A stretch of DNA of 64,000 bases from assembly GCA_965655625.1 (NCBI GenBank), contig CBFHHA010000001.1, positions 62,001-126,000 of the forward strand, in the 5' to 3' direction. A model generated the notes under the pieces. The model ran no database searches, was not told where the DNA came from, and worked only from the letters and a program-made list of their open reading frames with translations. The DNA is from CAJJDF01 sp965655625 (lineage in GTDB: Bacteria; Bacteroidota; Bacteroidia; Flavobacteriales_D; CAJJDF01). The number at the start of each line of letters is the position of its first letter. The first letter of the stretch is position 1. Both the position numbers and the translations under genes were made by a program. Shown piece after piece: positions 52,253 to 60,621 of this stretch.

Positions 52253-53007
52253 TGTCCACACTAAGCGAAAACTTAAAACACCTGAGAGGGAAGAAAGGCA
52301 AGAGCCAGCAGGCGATAGCAGATGTAGTGTCTATTACCAGAGGAGCTTATCAAAAATACGAAGAAGCAAGGTCCGAACCACCTCATAATACGTTGATTAA
52401 GTTGTCAAATTACTACACAATAACGATAGACATTTTGCTCCAGATAGATTTGCGAAAAACCAACCCTGAGGATTTAATGAAGTTGAATAATAGGATGTTG
52501 TTTCCGGTGATGACTTCTAAAAAAGACAAGCAACCGATTGAGCTAATCCCTAAATCGGCACAAGCAGGTTATGCATTGGGGTACGGAGATCCAGATTTTA
52601 TTCAGTCGCTCAAGACGATTTCGTTGCCTTTCTTGGGTGTAGGAAAGTACCGGGCTTTTCCAATCTCGGGCGATAGCATGACTCCTAATGTAAAAGATGG
52701 TTCGTACGTTATTGGAGAATATGTAGAGCACCTGACTCAACTAAAAAATGGAAAGACTTATGTGGTACTTACCAAAGACGATGGGATTGTGTACAAGCGA
52801 GTTCACCAAGGAATAAAATCAATAGAACTACACTCGGATAATAAATTTTATGACCCGTACACCGTTTCTCTTCACGAGATTATAGAAATGTGGGAATTTC
52901 GTGCAGCAATTAATGTAGAGGATTTGGAGCCAGACGAAGTGACTAACGAGCAGTTGCTTGAAACGATTATGGCATTAAAAAATCAACAATTAAAACCGAA
53001 CGATTAA
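52252..53007 (+). CDS. LexA/UmuD-like HTH-S24 repressor
   Basis: A 251-residue regulator. The N-terminal XRE-type HTH (about 1-65) has LSENLKHLRGKKGKSQQAIA, SITRGAYQKYEEARSEPPHN. A linker carries the probable self-cleavage pair Ala105-Gly106 (SAQAGYALGYGD). The C-terminal S24 peptidase domain has Ser142 in FPISGDSMTPNVKDGS and Lys182 in GIVYKRVHQG, the Ser-Lys dyad spaced 40 residues apart as in LexA. On DNA damage RecA would stimulate cleavage and derepress target genes. It is divergent from dinB. It overlaps the stop of purK by 4 bases tail to tail. Confidence 0.88.
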   Translation: MSTLSENLKHLRGKKGKSQQAIADVVSITRGAYQKYEEARSEPPHNTLIKLSNYYTITIDILLQIDLRKTNPEDLMKLNNRMLFPVMTSKKDKQPIELIPKSAQAGYALGYGDPDFIQSLKTISLPFLGVGKYRAFPISGDSMTPNVKDGSYVIGEYVEHLTQLKNGKTYVVLTKDDGIVYKRVHQGIKSIELHSDNKFYDPYTVSLHEIIEMWEFRAAINVEDLEPDEVTNEQLLETIMALKNQQLKPND

Positions 53008-54134
53008 GAAATCACTCTTACTTCTTGTGCGATTTCTCTCGCTTTTTTAATTGCATCTTCTAGGTTGGAATCTACTACAGTGATATGCCCCATTTTTCTG
53101 AATGGTTTTGTTTCTGTTTTTCCATACAAATGAGGAAAAACGCCTTCTTGAGCCATTGCATTTTCCATTCCTTCGTAAAAAGGAGTTCCGTTGTGGTTTT
53201 TATCGCCCAATAGATTAATCATGACTCCAGGGGTTGTAATTGCGGTGCTTCCCAGCGGGAAATTCATCACCGCTCTGTAATGCTGCTCAAATTGAGAAGT
53301 GTGATTACACTCGATCGTGTGGTGACCGCTGTTGTGCGTTCTTGGCGCCATTTCATTTACCAAAACAGAACCATCTTCCAACACAAAAAACTCTACAGCC
53401 AATATTCCTACCATTCCTAATTTTTGAATAATCGTATGGGCAATTTCTTGGACTGACTTTTCGGTTTCTTCACTAATTTTTGCTGGCGAAAAAAGGAACT
53501 CGACTAAATTTGCCTCTGGGTTGAATTCTTGCTCGCAAGTGGGGTAAGAGCGTATCTCTCCACTTTCGTTTCGGGCAACAATTACAGAAATTTCTTTTAC
53601 AAAATTCACTTTTTCCTCTAACAATGATGGAACATCAAATGCCTCTTCCAAATCAGAAGAAGAGTTTAACATTTGCACTCCTTTTCCATCGTAACCTCCT
53701 TTTCTCATTTTTTGCACAATAGGAAAACTTGCTTTTTCTTCTACTTCTTCCAGGGAATCGCACAATACAAATTCAGAGGTAGGGATTCCGTTATCCACAT
53801 AAAATTGTTTTTGAATTCCTTTGTCTTTTACCAATTCAATTATCCTAGGTTGCGGAAACACTTTTACTCCCTCGCGCTCCAATTGAAAAAGAGCTTCGGT
53901 ATTTACATTTTCTATTTCAATTGTAAGCACATCCAATCCAGATCCAAATTCGAATACAGCATCGTACTCATTGAAACTACCTTGGGTAAAAGAATCGCAC
54001 AAGTGTGCTGCAGGACAAGCAGCATTGGGATCCAAAATAGAGATGGGTGTGCCATAACTAATTGCAGATTGAATAAACATCCTGCCGAGCTGGCCTCCGC
54101 CTAAAATTCCGAGTTTGGTTGTGTTGAAATTCAT
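53004..54134 (-). CDS. purK: N5-carboxyaminoimidazole ribonucleotide synthase
   Basis: A 376-residue ATP-grasp enzyme of purine synthesis (AIR + bicarbonate + ATP to N5-CAIR). Motifs: KLGILGGGQLGRMFIQSA at the N-terminus, LTIEIENVNTEAL, VQKMRKGGYDGKGVQML (ATP-grasp loop), EKEISVIVAR-type FVKEISVIVARNESGEI, VEFFVLEDGSVLVNEMAPRTHNSGHHTIE (split: VNEMAPRTHNSGHHTIE is the signature). Normal length. The partner purE is not in the window. Confidence 0.95.
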   Translation of the reverse strand: MNFNTTKLGILGGGQLGRMFIQSAISYGTPISILDPNAACPAAHLCDSFTQGSFNEYDAVFEFGSGLDVLTIEIENVNTEALFQLEREGVKVFPQPRIIELVKDKGIQKQFYVDNGIPTSEFVLCDSLEEVEEKASFPIVQKMRKGGYDGKGVQMLNSSSDLEEAFDVPSLLEEKVNFVKEISVIVARNESGEIRSYPTCEQEFNPEANLVEFLFSPAKISEETEKSVQEIAHTIIQKLGMVGILAVEFFVLEDGSVLVNEMAPRTHNSGHHTIECNHTSQFEQHYRAVMNFPLGSTAITTPGVMINLLGDKNHNGTPFYEGMENAMAQEGVFPHLYGKTETKPFRKMGHITVVDSNLEDAIKKAREIAQEVRVIS

Positions 54135-54205
54135 GGTATAAAAGTACGGAAAAAATAAAAACCCAAAACTAAAAAATGAATCGTGTTTCGGGACTGATTT
54201 TACTA

Positions 54206-54236
54206 TTGCCGAATCTTTCGTTTTTTTCTATCTTTG
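54206..54236 (+). promoter_or_regulatory. Promoter of the E1 gene
   Basis: TTG (54206-54208), a 20-base spacer and TATCTTTG (54229-54236), a full match to the bacteroidal TTG / TAnnTTTG pattern, 40 bases before ATG 54277. Confidence 0.75.
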
Positions 54237-54276
54237 TGGCAATCCCATTGGGAGAATAACTCAATCACAACAACGA

Positions 54277-56706
54277 ATGGAAACAGCTGAATCGACAAAC
54301 AAAACTGAGGTAACTTTCGAAGATTTTAAACAAGAAGTAATCGCAGATTACCGACTTGCCAGAATCAGTAGAGAGCTTTCTTTGCTAGGAAGAAGAGAAG
54401 TGTTGACAGGAAAAGCAAAGTTTGGAATTTTTGGAGATGGAAAAGAATTGCCTCAAATTGCCTTAGCAAAACAGTTTGAAAACGGGGATTTCCGTTCTGG
54501 ATATTACAGGGATCAAACCCTGATGATGGCGATTGGACAAATGACTCCAACCAATTTTTTTGCAGGATTGTATGCAGATACAAACCAAGAAAACGAACCG
54601 TTTTCGGCAGGAAGACAAATGGGAGGGCATTTTTCTACTCAATCGCTCAATGCAGATGGAAGCTGGAAAAGATTGACAGAACAAAAAAACTCTTCAGCTG
54701 ATATTTCGCCAACTGCTGGTCAAATGCCACGTTTGTTAGGATTGGCTTTGGCCTCAAAAAAATTCCGTGAAAACGATAACCTGAATGAGTTCACAGAGTT
54801 TTCTGTCAAAGGAAATGAAGTGGCTTTTGGTACTATTGGAGACGCAAGTACAAGCGAAGGATTGTTTTTTGAAACAATGAATGCAGCTGGTGTATTGCAA
54901 GTGCCAATGGTGATGAGTGTATGGGATGACGGGCACGGAATTTCTGTTCCAAAAAGATATCAAACAACGAAAGAAAACATTTCGGAATTACTTGCTGGCT
55001 TTGAAGAAACAAAAGACAAAGCAGGATTTAAAATAATGAAGGTAAAAGGCTGGGATTATCCAGGACTTTGTAGAACTTACCAAGAGGCAGTGGCTCACGC
55101 AAGAAAAAACCACTCACCGGTATTGGTTCATGTAGAAGAGGTAACTCAACCTCAAGGTCATTCAACTTCAGGGTCGCATGAAAGATATAAATCCAAAGAA
55201 AGATTGGAATGGGAAGTGGAATACGATGGAGTGAATCAGTTCAAAACATGGATTCTGGATTATAAAAAAGAGTACAAGAAAGAAATTGCAACAGAAGAAG
55301 AGCTTGATGCGATAGACAAAGAGGCGAAAAAAGTGGTAAGAGACGCCAAAAAAGAAGCTTGGAGTAATTTTTTGACTCCCTATTTACAAGAGCAAAAAAT
55401 AGTGGTTGACTTGATTCAGGCTATTGCAAAGAATAGTTCAAGCAAAGTATTTGTGGAGAAAATTGCCAACGAATTGGCAGCAATTTCGGAGCCAGGAAGA
55501 AAAGAAATTGTATCGGCTGCAAAAAAGACGATTCGATTGACACGAAAAGAAAACTGCGATTTCAAACAACAATTGAAAAGCTGGCTGGTAAAGAACGACT
55601 CAGAGAATGCCGACAGGTACAACTCTTATTTGTTGCCGTCTAACGAGAAAAGTGCACTGAATATTCCATCAGTTGCTCCAACCTTTGAGGGAGAAAATTT
55701 GGTAGACGGACGATTGATATTGAGAGAGAACTTTGATATTCAATTTAGTAAAAACCCATTAATCTTTACGTTTGGAGAAGACACTGGAAAAATTGGTGGA
55801 GTAAACCAAAGTATGGAAGGTATGCAGGAAAAGTTTGGCGAAAGTCGAGTTTCTGATACCGGAATTAGAGAAGCAACCATCATCGGACAAGGAATAGGAA
55901 TGGCAATGAGAGGATTGCGACCCATTGCCGAAATCCAATACTTGGATTACCTGCTGTACGGAATTCAAATATTGAGTGATGATTTGGCAACGCTTCATTA
56001 CCGAACCAAAGGAACGCAAAAAGCTCCATTGATTGTAAGAACAAGAGGACACAGGCTAGAAGGAGTGTGGCACTCAGGTTCTCCCATGGGAATGATTATT
56101 AATTCATTGAGAGGAATGCACGTGTGTGTTCCAAGAAACATGACTGTGGCGGCAGGGTTTTACAATACACTGCTTGAAAGTGACGATCCAGCTCTAGTTG
56201 TGGAGTGTTTGAATGGATACAGAAGTAAAGAGAACATGCCAACCAACTTAGGAGAGTACAAAATTCCATTGGGTGTGCCAGAAATTACCAGAGTAGGAAC
56301 GGACATTACTTTGGTGTCTTACGGTTCTACTTTTAATATCTGTACAGAAGTAGCGAAACAATTGGCTGAGGTGGATATTTCAGTTGAATTGATTGATGTT
56401 CAAACTCTACTTCCGTTTGATGTAAATCACGCGATTGTGGAATCGATTAAGAAAACAAATCGTGTAATATTTGTAGATGAAGATGTGCCTGGTGGGGCAA
56501 CTGCCTACATGCTCGACAAAGTAATGGTAGAGCAAGAAGCATACAAGTATTTAGACTCAAAACCAGTTACTTTGGCTTCCAAAGCGCATAGACCTGCTTA
56601 CGGAAGTGACGGAGATTATTTTTCTAAGCCCAATATGGAAACCATTTTTGAGGCGATTTACGAAATGATGCATGAAGCAAATCCGGCTAAATATATTGAA
56701 ATCTAA
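54277..56706 (+). CDS. Fused 2-oxoacid dehydrogenase E1 alpha-beta subunit
   Basis: An 809-residue thiamine-diphosphate enzyme in which E1 alpha (about 1-450) and E1 beta (about 465-809) are joined in one chain. Alpha: FRSGYYRDQTLMMAIG, GRQMGGHFST, TPP-binding GDASTSEGLFFETMNAAG ... MSVWDDGHGIS. Beta: FTFGEDTGKIGGVNQSMEGM, IREATIIGQGIGMAMRGLRPIAEIQY (read in parts), RTRGHRLEGVWHSGSPMG, VDVQTL-like LIDVQTLLPFD, and FVDEDVPGGATAY. Such fusions in Bacteroidota are usually branched-chain 2-oxoacid dehydrogenases, making precursors of iso fatty acids, but pyruvate cannot be excluded. E2/E3 genes are not nearby. Confidence 0.88.
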   Translation: METAESTNKTEVTFEDFKQEVIADYRLARISRELSLLGRREVLTGKAKFGIFGDGKELPQIALAKQFENGDFRSGYYRDQTLMMAIGQMTPTNFFAGLYADTNQENEPFSAGRQMGGHFSTQSLNADGSWKRLTEQKNSSADISPTAGQMPRLLGLALASKKFRENDNLNEFTEFSVKGNEVAFGTIGDASTSEGLFFETMNAAGVLQVPMVMSVWDDGHGISVPKRYQTTKENISELLAGFEETKDKAGFKIMKVKGWDYPGLCRTYQEAVAHARKNHSPVLVHVEEVTQPQGHSTSGSHERYKSKERLEWEVEYDGVNQFKTWILDYKKEYKKEIATEEELDAIDKEAKKVVRDAKKEAWSNFLTPYLQEQKIVVDLIQAIAKNSSSKVFVEKIANELAAISEPGRKEIVSAAKKTIRLTRKENCDFKQQLKSWLVKNDSENADRYNSYLLPSNEKSALNIPSVAPTFEGENLVDGRLILRENFDIQFSKNPLIFTFGEDTGKIGGVNQSMEGMQEKFGESRVSDTGIREATIIGQGIGMAMRGLRPIAEIQYLDYLLYGIQILSDDLATLHYRTKGTQKAPLIVRTRGHRLEGVWHSGSPMGMIINSLRGMHVCVPRNMTVAAGFYNTLLESDDPALVVECLNGYRSKENMPTNLGEYKIPLGVPEITRVGTDITLVSYGSTFNICTEVAKQLAEVDISVELIDVQTLLPFDVNHAIVESIKKTNRVIFVDEDVPGGATAYMLDKVMVEQEAYKYLDSKPVTLASKAHRPAYGSDGDYFSKPNMETIFEAIYEMMHEANPAKYIEI

Positions 56707-56737
56707 AGTTACCTTAGTGAATGGATTTAGTCCGATC

Positions 56738-56760
56738 TCCTCGTGTTGAACGAGGATTTT
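56738..56760 (+). terminator. Probable terminator of the E1 gene
   Basis: TCCTCG / CGAGGA with the extra T-A pair forms a 7-bp stem with a GTTGA loop, followed by only TTTTG. A weaker T-run makes this less certain than the others. Confidence 0.65.
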
Positions 56761-56764
56761 GCGG

Positions 56765-57508
56765 TTATTTTCTAGTAAGTGTTGTGGTATTAGCTTGGGC
56801 AGTTGGGTAAACCACCAAGTCTTCAATATTTACGTGGCTTGGGCGAGAAGTAACAAAGTCAATCACTTCGGCAATATCTTGTGCTTGCAAAGCATCAAAA
56901 CCTTGATACACTCCAGCAGCTTTTTCTTTGTCGCCTTTGAATCTCACCTCCGAAAACTCGGTTTCTACAGCTCCAGGATGGATTGCCGAAACTCGAATAT
57001 TATACCCAGCTAAATCTATTCGCATAGATTTGCTTAGAGCATCTACTGCATGTTTGGAGGCACAATACACATTTCCGTTAGGATATACTTCTTTGGCGGC
57101 TACCGAACCAATGTTTACTATAAATCCTCTGTTTCGTTCAATCATCTTGGGCAAAATAGCTTTGGTAACGTAAAGCAGCCCTTTTACATTCCCATCCATC
57201 ATGGCATCCCAATCGTCCATATTTCCATCTTGGATGGTACTCAATCCGTGTGCGTTTCCGGCATTGTTTAGCAAAACATCTATGTTCTTAAATTCTGAAG
57301 GAATAGATTCAATAGCTTTGAAAACATCTTCCCTATTTCGTACATCAAAAGTTAGGGTATGAACTTCTGTATTGAGTTCTTTTTTCAATTCAGCCAATCG
57401 TTCTGTTCTTCTTCCACAAAGGATTAATTTGTGTCCTTTTGCAGCAAATAGCTTGGCTGTTGCCATTCCTATTCCTGAGGTGGCTCCTGTGATTAAGGCT
57501 GTTTTCAT
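56765..57508 (-). CDS. Classical short-chain dehydrogenase/reductase (YdfG-like)
   Basis: A 247-residue NAD(P)-dependent oxidoreductase. TGATSGIG cofactor motif at 7-14, CGRRTERL (Arg pair suggesting NADP), LTFDVRN, LLNNAGNA, catalytic Ser in NIGSVAAKE, and Y-x-x-x-K in YCASKHAV. HPGAVETEF follows. It is closest by memory to 3-hydroxy acid/serine dehydrogenases of the YdfG group, but the substrate is not determined. It is leftward and alone; three palindromic elements lie just upstream of it. Confidence 0.88.
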   Translation of the reverse strand: MKTALITGATSGIGMATAKLFAAKGHKLILCGRRTERLAELKKELNTEVHTLTFDVRNREDVFKAIESIPSEFKNIDVLLNNAGNAHGLSTIQDGNMDDWDAMMDGNVKGLLYVTKAILPKMIERNRGFIVNIGSVAAKEVYPNGNVYCASKHAVDALSKSMRIDLAGYNIRVSAIHPGAVETEFSEVRFKGDKEKAAGVYQGFDALQAQDIAEVIDFVTSRPSHVNIEDLVVYPTAQANTTTLTRK

Positions 57509-57547
57509 TTTGTAAACGTATAATTTTAATTAATAACTTCTTCATCA

Positions 57548-57648
57548 GTCATCCTGAATTTATTTCAGGATCTAGCCTAGCATTTTTCATGTTTCAATCT
57601 TTGGCATTATTTCAATGAATAAAGATGCTGAACTAAATTCAGCATGTC
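57548..57648. repeat. Palindrome-ended element A (101 bp)
   Basis: The left end GTCATCCTGAATTTATTTCA + GGATCT is a hairpin (ATCCTGAA/TTCAGGAT). The right end AATGAATAAAGAT-GCTGAA...TTCAGC-ATGTC is a hairpin too. The left end is identical over 26 bp to that of element B, and is an exact reverse complement of the right end of element C. Confidence 0.88.
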
Positions 57649-57676
57649 TCGTGTTTTTTAAATTTTTTCTTCTTCA

Positions 57677-57778
57677 GTCATCCTGAATTTATTTCAGGAT
57701 CTCGAAGAGAATATTTCACAAAGCAAGATAATGGAAATATTTCAATGAATAGAGATTCTGAAATGAATTCAGAATGAC
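57677..57778. repeat. Palindrome-ended element B (102 bp)
   Basis: The left end is the same 26 bp as element A. The right end is AATGAATAGAGATTCTGAAA...TTCAGAATGAC. The inside has GAATATTTCACAAAGCA. It is the left flank of the GIY-YIG gene (stop side, 24 bases away). Confidence 0.88.
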
Positions 57779-57801
57779 ATTAACTTTACTTTTTTCGCAA
57801 A

Positions 57802-58143
57802 TTATTTATCATTTTCAAACTCTTCAATTTCCTCTATTGTATGCCAATCCGATGCAATGTCAATTAGTTTCGGATTCTCTTCTTTGATTAAGTTCCACTT
57901 CCATTCTTTATGCCAATTTTTCAATTGTTTTTCTCGGTCTATGGCATTTAGTATTCCGTTTATTTGCTCGAAATAGACCAAGTCAATTGTTTTGTATTTA
58001 GCACTAAAATCAGAACCTTTCCCTGCTTTATGTTCAAGTATTCTTCGCTTTATGTCACTAGTCACCCCAATGTATAAAACAGTTCTGTTTTTATTTGTCA
58101 ATATGTATACAAAACCTTGTTTTTCCATTTCAGTATTTTTCAT
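57802..58143 (-). CDS. Stand-alone GIY-YIG nuclease, flanked by palindromic elements
   Basis: A 113-residue protein that is a single GIY-YIG domain of the UPF0213/YhbQ-like type. VYILTNKNRTVLYIG holds the two signature strands, VTSDIKRRILEHK the catalytic Arg, YFEQINGILNAIDREKQLKNW the catalytic Glu and conserved K-x-W. The acidic C-terminal tail is short. ATG 58143 is only 2 bases from element C, and a second Met at codon 6 is an alternative start. The nuclease plus elements B and C form a compact 570-bp unit. Family members are often solitary and of unknown function; here a role in moving or processing the palindromes is a hypothesis. Confidence 0.88.
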   Translation of the reverse strand: MKNTEMEKQGFVYILTNKNRTVLYIGVTSDIKRRILEHKAGKGSDFSAKYKTIDLVYFEQINGILNAIDREKQLKNWHKEWKWNLIKEENPKLIDIASDWHTIEEIEEFENDK

Positions 58144-58145
58144 CT

Positions 58146-58246
58146 GTCATCCTGAACTGGTTTCAGGATCTCACAAAGCATATTTCATTTTATTTAGTCA
58201 CGTAATATTTATATGAATAAAGATCCTGAAATAAATTCAGGATGAC
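58146..58246. repeat. Palindrome-ended element C (101 bp)
   Basis: The left end GTCATCCTGAACTGGTTTCA + GGATCT and the right end AGATCCTGAAATAAATTCAG + GATGAC. The inside has CACAAAGCATATTTCA and ATATGAATAA. It begins 2 bases upstream of the GIY-YIG start codon and ends 31 bases after the stop of glyQS, so it may also affect ends of these transcripts. Confidence 0.88.
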
Positions 58247-58277
58247 GTTATCTTTGGGATGTGAATTCAAAGTTAAG

Positions 58278-59807
58278 TTACTTCAATAATCCACTAAAAC
58301 TAACTTTCTCCCCAATAATAGCTCTTAATTCCGTAACAGAAACTCTATCTTGTTTCATGGTGTCACGGTCACGGATTGTTACGGTGTTATCTTCCAACGT
58401 TTGGTGATCTATCATGATGCAATATGGAGTTCCCAGCGCATCTTGTCTTCGGTATCGCTTTCCTGGAGAATCTTTTTCGTCATACTGGCAATTGAAATCG
58501 TATTTCAACTCATCCATTACTTCCATGGCTTTTTCTGGCAATCCATCTTTTTTGGTCAATGGCATAATTACCGCTTTGGTTGGAGCTAAAGCAGGTGGCA
58601 AAGCAAGAACTGTTCTTTCGCTTCCGTCTTCGAGGATTTCCTCTTTTAATGAGTTAGAAAGGATTGCCAAGAACATTCTGTCCAGTCCGATAGAAGTTTC
58701 GATGACAAAAGGAATGTAACTTTTGTTTTCTTTGGGATCAAAGTATTGAAGTTTTTTCCCAGAATGTTCTTCGTGAGCCTTTAAGTCAAAATCTGTTCGA
58801 GAGTGAATCCCTTCTAACTCCTTGAATCCCATCGGGAAATTGAATTCAATGTCGGTTGCGGCATCAGCATAATGAGCCAATTTTAAATGATCGTGAAAGC
58901 GGTAGTTTTCTTCACCCAATCCAAGTGCATCGTGCCATTTTTTTCGCGTTTCTTTCCAGTAATCAAACCACTGTTTCTGAGTCCCTGGTTTTACAAAAAA
59001 TTGCATTTCCATTTGTTCAAATTCTCTCATTCGGAAAATAAATTGTCGCGCAATGATTTCGTTTCTAAAGGCTTTTCCAATTTGTGCAATTCCAAAAGGA
59101 ATTTTCATCCTTCCAGTTTTTTGCACGTTCAGGTAGTTCACAAAAATACCTTGAGCCGTTTCTGGCCTTAAATAGATAGTGTTTGCACCTTCCGAAACAG
59201 AGCCCATTTCGGTACTAAACATCAAGTTAAATTGTCTTACATCTGTCCAGTTTTTGGAACCAGAAACAGGACAAGCAATACCCAATTCTTCAATCAATTC
59301 TTTTACCGCAGGTAAATCATCTTTACCTAACGACTCTTTGAATTTTTCCTCAATTTCTTCAATTTTAGTTGCGTTTCGGAGTATATTAGGATTTGTTTTT
59401 CTGAATTCTTCTTCATTGAAATCATCTCCAAATCTCTTCAGGCCTTTGGCAACTTCTTTTTCTATTTTTAGTCTGATTTTTTCAACGTGGTCTTCAATGA
59501 GAACATCAGCTCGGTAACGCTTTTTTGAGTCTTTGTTATCAATCAAAGGATCGTTAAATGCATCAACGTGTCCAGAGGCTTTCCACGTGGTAGGATGCAT
59601 AAAAATTGAAGCATCAATTCCCACAATGTTTTCGTGCATTTGAACCATCGATTTCCACCAGTATTCTTTGATGTTGTTTTTTAGTTCAGAACCATTTTGT
59701 CCGTAATCATAAGTGGCACTTAGCCCATCATAAATTTCAGAGGAAGGAAAAATAAAGCCATATTCTTTGGCGTGTGAAATTACTTTTTTTAGTAAATCGT
59801 CAGACAT
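58278..59807 (-). CDS. glyQS: Glycyl-tRNA synthetase (eukaryote-like alpha2 type)
   Basis: I start at ATG 59807 (MSDDLLKKVISHAKEYGFIF), the family start; the frame is open 18 codons upstream. The 509-residue class II synthetase charges tRNA-Gly. Motif 1 region GLSATYDYGQNGSELKNNIKEYWW; RPETAQGIFVNY; motif 2 FGIAQIGKAFRNEIIARQFIFRMREFEQME (read in parts); motif 3 IGLDRMFLAIL. The C-terminal anticodon-binding domain contains PPALAPTKAVIMPL and later GKRYRRQDALGTPYCIMIDH. Confidence 0.95.
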   Translation of the reverse strand: MSDDLLKKVISHAKEYGFIFPSSEIYDGLSATYDYGQNGSELKNNIKEYWWKSMVQMHENIVGIDASIFMHPTTWKASGHVDAFNDPLIDNKDSKKRYRADVLIEDHVEKIRLKIEKEVAKGLKRFGDDFNEEEFRKTNPNILRNATKIEEIEEKFKESLGKDDLPAVKELIEELGIACPVSGSKNWTDVRQFNLMFSTEMGSVSEGANTIYLRPETAQGIFVNYLNVQKTGRMKIPFGIAQIGKAFRNEIIARQFIFRMREFEQMEMQFFVKPGTQKQWFDYWKETRKKWHDALGLGEENYRFHDHLKLAHYADAATDIEFNFPMGFKELEGIHSRTDFDLKAHEEHSGKKLQYFDPKENKSYIPFVIETSIGLDRMFLAILSNSLKEEILEDGSERTVLALPPALAPTKAVIMPLTKKDGLPEKAMEVMDELKYDFNCQYDEKDSPGKRYRRQDALGTPYCIMIDHQTLEDNTVTIRDRDTMKQDRVSVTELRAIIGEKVSFSGLLK

Positions 59808-60016
59808 GTGGGTTTGTTTTTTAATTGAGAGTAAAATTAGCAGTTTTTGGGGAGGATTCAATATTTTAAGGTGTCAATTTGATGAATTAACGAGATTCCT
59901 GAGAAAGCAGGATTCACATTAAAAACCCAACCGTCATTCTTTTAAGAAAAGGAAGCTATATTGTGAGAATTCCAATCCATACTTTTGTTTATCTTTGAAA
60001 AAGCAAGAAATAACTT

Positions 60017-60568
60017 TTGGAGAAAGAAAAAATCATATTAGGCATCGATCCAGGAACAACTGTTATGGGATATGGCATAATTAAAGTCACAGGCAATAAA
60101 ATGTCCTTGCTTTCATTTGGAGAAATAGTATTGACGAAATATGATACGCATGCACTGAAGCTAAAAAAGATATTTGAGAGAACACTGGGTATTATAGATG
60201 AATACCATCCAGATGAATTAGCGATTGAGGCGCCATTTTTTGGAAAGAATGTGCAGTCTATGCTTAAGTTGGGTAGAGCTCAAGGTGTAGCGATGGCAGC
60301 GGGTTTGTATAGAGAAGTTCCCATAACAGAGTACTTGCCGAAAAAAATAAAACAATCCATAACCGGTAGCGGAAATGCGAGTAAAGAGCAGGTTGCGGCT
60401 ATGCTTCAAACTCTACTAAAAATTAAAACAATCCCCAAAAGGCTAGATGCTACGGACGGTTTGGCTGCTGCAGTTTGCCATCATTTTCAGGGTGGTGGCC
60501 AAGAAAAAGGCGAAAGTTATACTGGATGGAAGGCATTTGCAGCAAAAAATCCCAAACGAATCAAATAA
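60017..60568 (+). CDS. ruvC: Holliday junction resolvase RuvC
   Basis: A 183-residue endonuclease cutting Holliday junctions with RuvAB. The catalytic acids are visible: Asp in ILGIDPGTTVMGYG, Glu in AIEAPFFGKNVQSMLKLG, and the Asp pair in DATDGLAAAVCHHF. The start is TTG 60017 (EKEKIILGIDPG), the only one that keeps the family's N-terminus. A TATCTTTG -7 box at 59990-59997 lies 20 bases before it. Normal length. Convergent with the Na/Pi gene, sharing a terminator. Confidence 0.94.
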   Translation: MEKEKIILGIDPGTTVMGYGIIKVTGNKMSLLSFGEIVLTKYDTHALKLKKIFERTLGIIDEYHPDELAIEAPFFGKNVQSMLKLGRAQGVAMAAGLYREVPITEYLPKKIKQSITGSGNASKEQVAAMLQTLLKIKTIPKRLDATDGLAAAVCHHFQGGGQEKGESYTGWKAFAAKNPKRIK

Positions 60569-60570
60569 AA

Positions 60571-60600
60571 AAAGCCTCTTTTCATTTGAAAAGAGGCTTT
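60571..60600. terminator. Bidirectional terminator
   Basis: A perfect 14-bp stem AAAGCCTCTTTTCA / TGAAAAGAGGCTTT with a TT loop, between the convergent ruvC and Na/Pi cotransporter genes. A-runs on the left (AAAAAAA from 60567) supply the T-tract for the leftward transcript. Confidence 0.9.
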
Positions 60601-60621
60601 GGAAATAGATCAGTTTGTTTT

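Noticed and set aside
59879..59945. Another palindrome-ended element (GATGAATTAACGAGATTCCTG and GTCATTCTTTT)
   Set aside because: It resembles a degenerate right end, but no paired left end and only a weak hairpin (CCTG/CAGG) remain; too decayed to count as a copy.
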